Origin: Paenibacillus sp. FSL R5-0345 | GTDB taxonomy: Bacteria > Bacillota > Bacilli > Paenibacillales > Paenibacillaceae | Reading direction: 5' to 3' | Assembly: GCF_000758585.1 (NCBI RefSeq) | Contig: NZ_CP009281.1 | Location: 2,046,001-2,110,000, forward strand | DNA length: 64,000 bases | Shown here: piece by piece, positions 56,159 through 64,000 of the stretch | Layout: each line of letters begins with the position of its first letter | Numbering within the stretch: the stretch's first letter is position 1 | Notes under the pieces: model-generated | Told to the model about the DNA's origin: nothing | Database searches by the model: none | What the model saw: the letters and a program-made list of their open reading frames with translations, nothing else | Made by a program: the position numbers and the translations under genes

Positions 56159-57529
56159 TCAAATGAAGGATCGTTTTGCCAACCAAAGTATTCCCAAGCT
56201 GATTTTCTTGTTGGCTATTCCTGCCGTTATAGCTCAGCTAATCAATGCCATGTACAGTGTAGTTGACCGGATGTTCCTTGGAAGAATGGAGGAGGGGGGA
56301 ACGCTAGCCTTATCCGCTATAGGGATATCTTTTCCGATCATTATGTTGATTTCAGCATTTGCAGCTCTAATCGGAGCTGGTGGGGCACCCCTAGCTTCCA
56401 TAAAGATGGGCGAAGGAGAACATAAAAAAGCAGAAGAATTACTGGGAAGTTGTTTTACTATGCTGCTAATGGCATCCGTAATACTTACAGCTTTGTTTCT
56501 TATTTTTAAGTCGCCGTTCTTAACGTTATTCGGAGCGAGTCACGATACATTGCCGCTGGCCAACGATTTTTTAAGCATTTACCTTATTGGAACTGTGGCG
56601 GTACTCATTTCTTTAGGGTTGAATCCATTCATTGCGGCACAAGGATATGCCAAAACTGCCATGCTCACGGTATGTATTGGTGCGGTTGTGAATATCGTCC
56701 TTGACGCCATTTTTATTTTTGAATTGAATATGGAATTAAGGGTGCGGCATTGGCTACTGTTATTGCACAATTTATTTCGGCCATTTGGGTATTGGGGTTC
56801 TTAATCTCTAAACGAGCGCATCTGCGCTTACGCCTATCCAATATGCGTATTAAACCAAAGGAAGCTGCAAGTGTACTTGCATTGGGACTTTCTCCATTTA
56901 TTATGATGTCGACCGAAAGTTTAATTCAAATCGTATTTAACACGTCCTTAGCTAAATTTGGAGGCGATATGTACGTTGCTGCCATGGGGATTATGGGCAC
57001 ACTGATGCAAATCTTTGGGACGTTGTTATCTGGTTTTGCGCAAGGGGCACAACCTATTATTAGCTATAATTATGGAGCTCGCGATTTTGCTCGTGTAAAA
57101 TCCACCATTTTATATTGCAGTGTTTTTTGCGCTGCTTTTGGATTGGCGATGTGGAGCATTGCCATTTTTGTTCCGCAGTTGCCCATTATCATATTTACTA
57201 ATAACCCTGAGCTTGTGGCTCTGACGTCTAGATTAATGAAGATATTTTTCCTGGGTACCTGTATTTTTGGTATTCAATTGGCTTTTCAACAAGTATTTAT
57301 TGCTTTGGGACAAGCCCGAGTTTCTATTTTTATCGCGATCTTGCGTAAGATTATCTTGCTTATTCCATTGGTACTTTTGCTCCCGACATTCATTACTCCG
57401 AAAACAGATGCAGTTATTATAGCTGAGCCTATTGCTGATTTTTGTGCAGCACTGACTTGCTGTGTTTTATTTGGACTCACGATAAAGAAGCTTTTTAAAG
57501 ATAGATCTGATAAAGCTGGGATGGTCTGA
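56151..57529 (+). pseudogene. MATE-family efflux pump, frameshifted
   Basis: The first frame (56151-56804) covers about six spans (FLLAIPAVIAQLINAMYSVVDRMFLG, then GAGGAPLASIKMGEGE). It goes out of register at ATGGAATTAAGG (56730-56741), yielding LRVRHWLLLLHN. The second frame (to 57529) resumes G-I-K-G-A-A-LATVIAQFISAIWVL and continues normally to the end. One extra G in the ATGG run restores N-M-G-I-K-G-A-A, the usual MATE sequence. All else looks intact. MATE pumps exchange cationic drugs for Na+ or H+. It is a fresh mutation or a base-calling error; if real, the pump is inactive. Confidence 0.85.
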
Positions 57530-57631
57530 AAAAGTCTATAATAAACGATCGGAAGCAGATGTTCTGAGGGATGTTTCGCTTTCCTATCATATTACAACAG
57601 CCTACATTCAAGCTAAAATTATATTTCGAAC

Positions 57632-57668
57632 AAAAGCCGGCAAGCTTCCCTTAGAAGCTTGCCGGCTT
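57632..57668. terminator. Terminator of the maltose phosphorylase operon
   Basis: AAGCCGGCAAGCTTC pairs perfectly with GAAGCTTGCCGGCTT around a 5-nt loop; on the minus strand it is followed by TTTG. Confidence 0.8.
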
Positions 57669-57710
57669 AGTTCGTGATTTACATATATTGAGGCTGGGAT
57701 GCATAATTAT

Positions 57711-58403
57711 TTAGCTTACTCTATTCTTTGTAGCAACGAATTGCTGGTTTAGCTCGGAGTAGTTAAGTTCAGCAGTGTGGTTCAAGTTCATATCAGCGAT
57801 GGACAAGTTCTCCTGTAAGGAGATATATACAGCGAACATACCGGCGGCTTTGATCGCTTCTACCCCGGCGACTGCATCTTCTACCCCGACGCAGAATTGC
57901 GGATCTACCCCAAGCGCGTCCGCGGCGGTCAAGAATACTTCCGGGTCTGGTTTGTTGCGGGCAAGCTTGGCTGCATCTACAATAACTTCGAAGTCTTTCT
58001 CCATACCTAGAAGACGGATAACTGTAAAGGCATTTTTGCTTGCGGAGGCAATGCCGGTCTTCACTCCGTGGGCCTTCAGCTCGGTGAGCAATTCAGAGAT
58101 TCCAGGCAGCACATCGGCCGGGGTTACCTGCTGAATGAGCTGCTGATAGAACTCATTTTTGCGGGTCGCCATCTTCTCCATCTCTTCGGGAGAGTAAGTG
58201 TGCGGAATTGCTGCTTGTCCAAGCAGCAATTCCAGTGAAGCTATGCGTGATACACCTTTCAGGTTCTCATTGAACTCTCGGGTGAACGGAAGTCCCAGTT
58301 CTTTCGCGATCATACCCCAAGCCTGATAATGATATTCTGCGGTATCCGTAATAACGCCGTCTAGATCAAAGATTACGGCTTGAATTTGAGAGGCTGCATT
58401 CAT
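57711..58403 (-). CDS. pgmB: Beta-phosphoglucomutase
   Basis: 230 residues, ATG after AAGGAG. HAD fold: nucleophile and acid/base Asp in FDLDGVITDTAEYHYQAW, Thr/Ser in GIASASKNA, Lys/Asp in RNKPDPEVFL and GVEDAVAGVEAIKAAG. It converts beta-D-glucose 1-phosphate to glucose 6-phosphate. Encoded 20 nt downstream of the GH65 phosphorylase, which produces its substrate; same pairing as yvdK-pgcM in the B. subtilis maltodextrin operon. Confidence 0.95.
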   Translation of the reverse strand: MNAASQIQAVIFDLDGVITDTAEYHYQAWGMIAKELGLPFTREFNENLKGVSRIASLELLLGQAAIPHTYSPEEMEKMATRKNEFYQQLIQQVTPADVLPGISELLTELKAHGVKTGIASASKNAFTVIRLLGMEKDFEVIVDAAKLARNKPDPEVFLTAADALGVDPQFCVGVEDAVAGVEAIKAAGMFAVYISLQENLSIADMNLNHTAELNYSELNQQFVATKNRVS

Positions 58404-58423
58404 TGTGTTGTGCTCCTTATGAA

Positions 58424-60712
58424 TTAGGCTTGTAGTGCCTGAGTTAACGGTTTATCGTTGCCCAGAGTCACTGATTGGCCGTAGAGAATTAGATCAAGTG
58501 CTTCACCCTCTAACAATTCCAGCTCCACGCCTTCCTCGCGAATGGTTACAGCAATGAGACGCCCGCGGAAGGCGAGGCGGAAGTTGTATTTCTGCCAGCC
58601 AGTTGGTAGGGACGGAGCGAGCGATAGGCCGTTTTCCTTAAGACGTGTTCCGGCAAAACCGTACACAATGGCCATCCACGTTCCACCCATATTAGCGAGA
58701 TGTAATCCGTCTTTGGTGTTGCCGTGTGTATTATCGAGATCCAGTCGTGCAGTCTCGATAAAGTAGTTATACGCCTTGTCCTTGTAACCGATTTTCGAGG
58801 CTATGATGCTAAATATGCAAGAGGACAGAGAAGAGTCATGGGTAGTGATTTGCTCATAATAATCATACGATTTGCGAATCGTTTCTTGCGACTGCTCGTC
58901 TTCCAGCAAGTAATGAGCCAGCACGGTATCCGCTTGCTTGCAGACCTGATAACGGTACAGGGTAAGCGGGTGGTAATGCAGCAGCAGCGGATGTTTCTCC
59001 GGTGGTGTATTCTCGAAATCCCAGACTGCTTTGCGTAAAAAAGTATCGTCCTGCGGGTTAATGCCTAGCTTCTCATCGTAAGGGAGGAACATGGCATTCG
59101 CCGCTTTCAGCCAGCTATCCGCTTCCTGTTCAGTAACATGCAGTCGGATACACAGCGCTTGGAAGGCAACCTTATCATACTCCTGAAGCCGAGCGAAACT
59201 GCGTGCGGCCCATTTTAAATTATGTTTGGCCATTACATTGGTGTAATAGTTATTGTTCACCAGACAAGTGTACTCATCTGGACCGGTTACTTCGTCAATG
59301 TGGAATTTACCTTCGTAAAAATGACCGATTTCCATCCACAGCCTCGCGGTTTCAAATAGCACCTCTGCGCCGTATTGGAGCAAAAAGGCGTCATCTTCTT
59401 CCGCCAGATGATATTGGATATAGCTATAGGCTACATCGGCACTGATATGATATTGGGCTGTGCCGGAAGGGAAGAAGGAGGAACATTCCGTACCTGAGAT
59501 CGTCCGCCAAGGGAACAATGCCCCTTGGGCATGGCCCATTTCTTTAGCACGTTCCCGTGCTTCCCCCAGCTTGGAGTACCGGTATAATAGGAGCTGCCGG
59601 GCCAAATCAGGAGAAGTCATTAGGAACACGGGAAACATATAAATTTCCGTATCCCAGAAATAATGGCCTTCGTATCCTTCTCCGGATAAACCTTTGGCAG
59701 AGATGTTGCTATGCGCGTCGCGTCCGGCTGATTGCAGCAGTTGATAAAGGTTGAAACGTATACCCTCCTGAAGCGACAAGTCGTTCTCAATGACTACATC
59801 GGAACGCTTCCAGAAGTCAGCCAAATAATGCGCCTGCTGTTCCAGCATGTCTTCAAAGGAGAGGTGCTTCAATGATTCCTGTACCTGAATACCGGTATCC
59901 ACAAGCATTTGTTCATGTCGTAGTGTATCGGTATAGACATTCCATTTGGTCAGCGATAGTGGCCCAGACAAGGAGGAGGTTGCAGTCACTGTAGCATCGG
60001 TTTCTCCTGCCTGAGTTTCAACTTGCCAGTCACCTACCCATTCATGACGGGTGACACAGGAGGTTCGCAGACCCGAAGCCATCGTCTCATTCTCCAAGCA
60101 TACATATTCACCCCGAGCTTCGCACGCTACTACGCTCAGTCGTTTGGAATGTCCTGCAGCTACACGCGGGTCATTCGGGTTCGTATAGTTGCTAACATCG
60201 CCATTTACACGAGATACAACTTGGATTGGGCCATTGAAATTGACAGGCTCAACAGTCAGATGAATGGCAAAAAGTTCACGGGTAGTGAAAGAAACGAGTC
60301 TACGGAAATGCAGCTTGAGTTCTTTACCGGAGGGGGATTTCCAGTGGATTTTACGCTCCGAGTATCCCTTGTCCAGATGGAGGTTACGCTCATAGGCGAG
60401 GACACTCTCTGCTGTAAGTGCAAATGGCTCCATATCTTCGCCTATATAAATATTTAACCCTTGGGAATCTATAATATTAACCAGTTTTTGCTGGGTACCT
60501 GGAAAGGCGAATAGCTTCTCCCCATAGGGAATGTCAATCACATCGTGAAAGGCGTTCAAATATGTTCCGCGGATACTGCGGATTTCTTTATCGGAATACC
60601 CTTCTTCAAAATTGCCACGCACGCCCAAATATCCATTCCCCAGCGCAAAAATACTTTCTAAATTCAGCAGGGTATCTGCCGACAATCCCTGATTGGCAAT
60701 GCTCCAGCTCAT
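58424..60712 (-). CDS. Maltose phosphorylase (GH65)
   Basis: 762 residues, the usual length, ATG after AAGGGAGG. N-terminal beta-sandwich (ESIFALGNGYLGVRGNFEEG), then the alpha/alpha barrel with SGEGYEGHYFWDTEIYMFP and the general acid Glu in VTGPDEY (about residue 485), and a small beta end domain. Cleaves maltose with phosphate to glucose and beta-glucose 1-phosphate in the cytoplasm. Related GH65 enzymes act on kojibiose, nigerose or trehalose; maltose is favoured by the pgmB partner and the maltodextrin importer in the window. Divergent from an AraC regulator. Confidence 0.88.
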   Translation of the reverse strand: MSWSIANQGLSADTLLNLESIFALGNGYLGVRGNFEEGYSDKEIRSIRGTYLNAFHDVIDIPYGEKLFAFPGTQQKLVNIIDSQGLNIYIGEDMEPFALTAESVLAYERNLHLDKGYSERKIHWKSPSGKELKLHFRRLVSFTTRELFAIHLTVEPVNFNGPIQVVSRVNGDVSNYTNPNDPRVAAGHSKRLSVVACEARGEYVCLENETMASGLRTSCVTRHEWVGDWQVETQAGETDATVTATSSLSGPLSLTKWNVYTDTLRHEQMLVDTGIQVQESLKHLSFEDMLEQQAHYLADFWKRSDVVIENDLSLQEGIRFNLYQLLQSAGRDAHSNISAKGLSGEGYEGHYFWDTEIYMFPVFLMTSPDLARQLLLYRYSKLGEARERAKEMGHAQGALFPWRTISGTECSSFFPSGTAQYHISADVAYSYIQYHLAEEDDAFLLQYGAEVLFETARLWMEIGHFYEGKFHIDEVTGPDEYTCLVNNNYYTNVMAKHNLKWAARSFARLQEYDKVAFQALCIRLHVTEQEADSWLKAANAMFLPYDEKLGINPQDDTFLRKAVWDFENTPPEKHPLLLHYHPLTLYRYQVCKQADTVLAHYLLEDEQSQETIRKSYDYYEQITTHDSSLSSCIFSIIASKIGYKDKAYNYFIETARLDLDNTHGNTKDGLHLANMGGTWMAIVYGFAGTRLKENGLSLAPSLPTGWQKYNFRLAFRGRLIAVTIREEGVELELLEGEALDLILYGQSVTLGNDKPLTQALQA

Positions 60713-60823
60713 GCTTATGTTTCCTCCCTTGATGGTTATGAATTGAATTTTAAGTCTGAAAGGGCTAGAATTATACTAAATTATTTAGGATATTATCAAA
60801 ATTTTTAGGTGAGGTTAACACGT

Positions 60824-61573
60824 ATGGATCAACTTAAAGGACAACATAAACTGCCGGAATATTGGTCCACACGTTCTGTGGATCTTTCAGAGGGATTTGT
60901 CCATCCTCCGCTGGATTATGAACATGAGCTTTTGGAAGCTATTCGACTCGGTGACGAGAACCGGGCACTGGAAGCACTGCATAGAATTAACGCAATGGAA
61001 GCTGCTACGCTAGCCCGATATCCGCTGCGCTCCAAGAAAAACGCTATGATTGCATCCTGCACCTTGTTTACACGTGCGATTATCCGGGGTGGTGTTGACC
61101 CTGAGACAGCTTTTCAGCTGAGTGATACGTTCATTCGTGCGGTGGAGGCTACGACGGAGCTTGAGGCACTTCATCGATACGAATATGAAATGGTCCTGCA
61201 ATTCATTACAGTGATGCGCCAGCAAAAAGAGAATCTTCACTATTCACATATTGTCAATCTATCCGTATATTTTATACGCGAGCATTTGTTTCAAGATTTG
61301 AACCTTAGCCTGATCTCTCGGCATGTCGGTGTGCATCCCAGTTATTTGTCAGACCGCTTCAAGCGTGAAACGGGTATGCCGCTCACGGAATTTATCAACC
61401 GGCGTAGAATTGAGGAGTCGCAGTCGATTCTTATTCACACGAATCAGTCTATTTCCGAAATCGCTTTGATGTTTAAATTTTGCAGCCAAAGTTACTATAC
61501 ACAGTTATTTAAAAAATACACGGGCTTGACCCCGAAGCAGTTTCGCCGGGATGGTGGAGCAATTACGAAATGA
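60824..61573 (+). CDS. AraC-family regulator
   Basis: 249 residues from ATG 60824, 9 nt after AGGTGAGG; a GTG at 60809 overlaps the site. The N-terminal half is helical (YEHELLEAIRLGDENRALEALHRI), like the sensor region of YesN/YSIRK-type AraC regulators rather than a cupin. The C-terminal end has both helix-turn-helix motifs (LNLSLISRHVGVHPSYLSDRFK and QSISEIALMFKFCSQSYYTQLFK). It is divergent from the maltose phosphorylase operon and is the best candidate for its regulator. The 111-bp gap is AT-rich with no unambiguous operator. Confidence 0.9.
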   Translation: MDQLKGQHKLPEYWSTRSVDLSEGFVHPPLDYEHELLEAIRLGDENRALEALHRINAMEAATLARYPLRSKKNAMIASCTLFTRAIIRGGVDPETAFQLSDTFIRAVEATTELEALHRYEYEMVLQFITVMRQQKENLHYSHIVNLSVYFIREHLFQDLNLSLISRHVGVHPSYLSDRFKRETGMPLTEFINRRRIEESQSILIHTNQSISEIALMFKFCSQSYYTQLFKKYTGLTPKQFRRDGGAITK

Positions 61574-61743
61574 GAGAAGCTCAGCTTCAATAGCCAAACT
61601 CGCCTTTCTCCGCTCTAAATGAGATTATAAATCCACTAAATAAGTAAGAGAGATGATCAGATGGCCTATTCCCATCATGTCAATTTTCCCAATGTGCCTA
61701 GCATTTTGTCTGAACCCTAAAGTTTCACTGGCACAGTAGGGCA

Positions 61744-61934
61744 ATTTTAATTGTAAAAAGTACAACTATATGAGGGGACGGCTACTATTTTCGATTAATA
61801 AGTGTAATTCGTACAACTAAAAATCCCGATCACACACAATTTTCTTCATTTTCTATTAAATAAGTGTACAATGTGCAACTAAATGGGTGTTGACGTCAGA
61901 TAGAGATATTTTAATTGTATAAAGTGCAACTATG
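61744..61934. repeat. Four copies of a short TTGTA...GTnCAACTA repeat
   Basis: Copies near 61747-61772, 61796-61819, 61856-61881 and 61909-61933. The first and fourth share TTTTAATTGTAnAAAGTnCAACTAT; the second and third share ATTAAnTAAGTGTAnnnnGTnCAACTAAA. Spacing is about 50-60 bp. They occupy most of the noncoding 61574-61945 and end where the HAD fragment begins. No gene is visible. Confidence 0.6.
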
Positions 61935-61945
61935 GGGCTGCCCAT

Positions 61946-62542
61946 ATGCATCATTGTCCTATGGTAGGGGGGAATGGCGCGTTTATTGCAAAGGATGGAG
62001 AGGTGATTTCGACCATACATTTTGACTCGCAGACTTCGGATAGGATATTGAAGTTAATTGAAGAATTTGAAGCGACTTGTTTGATTGACAGTCACTGGGA
62101 CTATGCGTATTCGGGTTCCCATGACCATCCCATTCGTAGAAATGTAGATCCAGAGCAACGTGCCAAAAATGTTAGTCCGTCTGAGCTGGATGAGCTTGTG
62201 AAAGTAGTTTTTTTGAGTAGTCTGAACGGGGAACAGTTAATAGAGCAGCTACATAGAATGCCTGTTGTGATCTATAAACATGGACAAGAGGACATTATTG
62301 ATATAAGCCCTAAAGGCGTAAACAAATGGACAGGACTACAAAGATTGGGCGTAGAACCGCAGCAATTTATTGCTTTTGGCAACGATGCTAATGACATAGA
62401 AATGTTTAGACAATCCGCACACTCGGTTTGTGTTGCCGAACATATAGCCTTGGGAGAAGTAGCAACGGAACGGGTGGGTAACGGAGAAGAGCAGATTGTT
62501 AGAAAAATAATGAAGCTGGCGGAAGGGCTGCGATCTACGTGA
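61946..62542 (+). pseudogene. Cof-type HAD hydrolase, N-terminally truncated
   Basis: 198 residues. The frame opens with GGNGAFIAKDGEVISTIHF, the segment that follows motif II in Cof-type HAD phosphatases, and includes the cap domain and motifs III/IV (ISPKGVNKWTGLQRLGVEPQQFI, then FGNDANDIEMF). The nucleophile-containing N-terminus (DxDGT, about 80 residues) is missing, and none of the upstream sequence encodes it in any frame; there is no ribosome site before the ATG. It is therefore a remnant unlikely to be active, bordered by the short repeats. Confidence 0.75.
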
Positions 62543-62618
62543 CACTTAACTCAGCAGCTCAATAGCTCGGAGTCCATCAGCTGACCTAGCAAGGGTAGCG
62601 AGAACATAGTTCAATAAA

Positions 62619-62646
62619 AAAACCTGCCATTAAATCGGCAGGTTTT
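62619..62646. terminator. Bidirectional terminator between HAD remnant and MFS gene
   Basis: AAAACCTGCC pairs with GGCAGGTTTT around ATTAAATC; T-runs occur on both strands, longest on the minus strand. Confidence 0.85.
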
Positions 62647-62684
62647 GGCATGTATAAGCTGAAATAAGTGCAACAACTATTAGG

Positions 62685-63923
62685 TTATATAAGTTCTTGG
62701 CGGCGATGTAAATAACGATAGAGCACACAGCCGGATATGGCGCATATCGCCGCACATAATCCGATAAATCCATAGCCAGCTTGAAGTCCGCGCAGCAAGC
62801 CTGTTTGCGTCTCCGCACCGTACAGCCGCTTCACACCTTCGATCACAGCACCTATAGCATAGTTGCCGATTACGCTACCCACTCCCATTAACGTAACTGT
62901 AAATGTGATGGCGGTGTCACTGCCGTGAGGGTACCTTTTCGCGATAAAAGCCATAACCGTGGGATAAATCATCGCAATCCCGATTCCTGCAGCGGCAAAT
63001 AGAAATGCGAGCTTTTCTCCACCCAAAATTGCGGCAAACGTACACAGGGCAGAGAAGGCTGAAAAGATGATAAGCGATAGGTTAAATCCAATCTTATCAG
63101 TAACGGGTCCGAGTAGGAGTCTTGCTAACGAGAAGCAGAGAAAGAAGGTGGACAGCATTCCAGAAGCTGTAACCGTATCCCACTTGTATGCTTTTTCAAG
63201 AAAATTTACGAGCCATCCGCCTACGGCAAGCTCCGATACTACACCGAAGGACAGGATTAGAACCATTAGCCATAAAGCCGGATCACGGACCAGTGATTTT
63301 AGTGGAATTCGGTCCTCATGCGGAAGATCGTCACCCGGAAACGTACTCCGTAAGGCAAATAGAATAGGGAGTAAAGACAAGCTAAGCATTATTAGATACA
63401 TTCCACGCCAATCAAGTGTATGACCGAATATACTTACCGTCATTAGCCCTGTAGCCAGAAGTGGAGCTAACGTGGAACTAAACCCGTAAAAGAAATGGGA
63501 TAAGTTCATCATGGTCCCGGTATTTTTAACGAAGATACGTGCTCCCAGAATGGCAAGTCCAATCTCAAGCATTCCGTTTCCGATATACATCAGGAAGTAG
63601 GAAGCCGAGAAGAGGGGGTAGCTATGTGAGATGTAAATTAGAACGCCAGAGAATATCATGGATGCGAAAGCAATAATACTGACAGCCTTGATCCCCCACT
63701 TGCGAACCAATACAGCTGTAAAAGAACAGGCGATCAAATAACCTAGTGCGTTTAGGGATAGCAGGGTACCTAGCTGCTTTTCATCCAAATTAAAGTCAAA
63801 CTGAATTCTTGGAATGGCTGGCCCTTTAATATTTTCGGATATCCCAAACACAATAAACCCTAAAAAGATCGTTGCCAATTGCATGGCATAAACCTTATTA
63901 AATCCGCCAAAGCGCTTTTTCAA
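62685..63923 (-). CDS. MFS transporter
   Basis: 412 residues from TTG 63923, 8 nt after CTGGAGG. Twelve predicted membrane spans with the MFS pattern: VYAMQLATIFLGFIVFGISENIKGPAIP in span 1 and a central loop about 190-205 (FPGDDLPHEDRIPLK). The style is that of sugar/fucose-permease-like MFS carriers (IQFDFNLDEKQLGTLLSLNALGYLI). The substrate is unknown. It follows, 27 nt downstream, the end of another minus-strand frame, with which it may form an operon. Confidence 0.88.
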   Translation of the reverse strand: MKKRFGGFNKVYAMQLATIFLGFIVFGISENIKGPAIPRIQFDFNLDEKQLGTLLSLNALGYLIACSFTAVLVRKWGIKAVSIIAFASMIFSGVLIYISHSYPLFSASYFLMYIGNGMLEIGLAILGARIFVKNTGTMMNLSHFFYGFSSTLAPLLATGLMTVSIFGHTLDWRGMYLIMLSLSLLPILFALRSTFPGDDLPHEDRIPLKSLVRDPALWLMVLILSFGVVSELAVGGWLVNFLEKAYKWDTVTASGMLSTFFLCFSLARLLLGPVTDKIGFNLSLIIFSAFSALCTFAAILGGEKLAFLFAAAGIGIAMIYPTVMAFIAKRYPHGSDTAITFTVTLMGVGSVIGNYAIGAVIEGVKRLYGAETQTGLLRGLQAGYGFIGLCAAICAISGCVLYRYLHRRQELI

Positions 63924-63950
63924 CGTGAGAACCTCCAGAATCGGGTATCT

Positions 63951-64000
63951 TTATTGCTCGGTGTCTCTATAGTACTCTTCTTTAAGTTTTTCCCAGTGTT
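63951..64000 (-). CDS. 3' end of an upstream gene (partial)
   Basis: On the minus strand the last codons read HWEKLKEEYYRDTEQ and stop at 63951-63953, 27 nt before the MFS start. The composition looks like a genuine protein C-terminus, but only 15 residues are visible, so no product can be named. Confidence 0.45.
   Translation of the reverse strand, partial: HWEKLKEEYYRDTEQ

Overview
The window looks like a chromosomal segment of a Paenibacillus-type, spore-forming, low-GC Gram-positive bacterium. The evidence is the extracellular amylase with S-layer homology (SLH) domains, the CotJABC spore-coat operon, a YhbH sporulation protein, the SufCDSUB iron-sulfur layout, strong AGGAGG ribosome sites, and many close relatives of Bacillus subtilis genes (MdxEFG, BmrC/BmrD, YunC/YunD, YfkAB) next to HD-GYP proteins that B. 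subtilis lacks.

Layout. 0-9 kb is a starch/maltodextrin region: a cell-wall-anchored alpha-amylase (5' end outside the window), a cytoplasmic neopullulanase/cyclomaltodextrinase read leftward, and a divergent maltodextrin ABC importer (mdxEFG) without its own ATPase gene. A chemoreceptor, an AraC regulator and a GH4 glycosidase follow (9-13.8 kb). At 13.9-24.5 kb, all on the minus strand, are yhbH, a giant DUF11-repeat protein of about 2,800 codons broken by two -1 frameshifts, and a frameshifted methyltransferase. At 24.7-29.9 kb are a lipoprotein, an IS3-family element that landed in the loop of a bidirectional terminator, small membrane proteins, a YunC-like protein and Dps. The suf operon (30.2-35.4 kb) has a perfect PerR box over its -10 element. 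Next come an AraC/effector-domain regulator, a heterodimeric multidrug ABC exporter with a structured leader, a degenerate HD-GYP protein, a MoaD-MoaE fusion, a YunD-like phosphoesterase, UppP, an intact HD-GYP protein, YfkAB and a CorC-type protein. At 49.7-54.3 kb one operon joins a two-component system to a phosphatidylserine-synthase-like enzyme, a DedA protein and an AI-2E-family permease. cotJABC, a YjbR protein, a frameshifted MATE pump, maltose phosphorylase plus beta-phosphoglucomutase, an AraC regulator, a truncated HAD hydrolase and an MFS transporter fill the rest.

How the genes fit together. The amylase releases maltodextrins at the cell surface, MdxEFG imports them, the neopullulanase cuts them, and maltose phosphorylase plus beta-phosphoglucomutase (57.7-60.7 kb) carry maltose to glucose 6-phosphate. 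Sporulation functions appear at 13.9-23.8 kb and 54.5-55.6 kb.

Most unusual: (i) four nearly identical tandem 61-bp units, each able to fold, in the roughly 515-nt leader of the neopullulanase gene, the last abutting the ribosome site, with a similar arrangement before the ABC exporter; (ii) the giant DUF11 protein with no visible signal peptide or wall anchor, a two-domain higher-order repeat and an apparent AUU start; (iii) PerR and Fur-like sites on the suf promoter; (iv) four single-base-deletion frameshifts in otherwise intact genes, which are either real decay or base-calling errors. No CRISPR array, tRNA, rRNA or prophage was seen.
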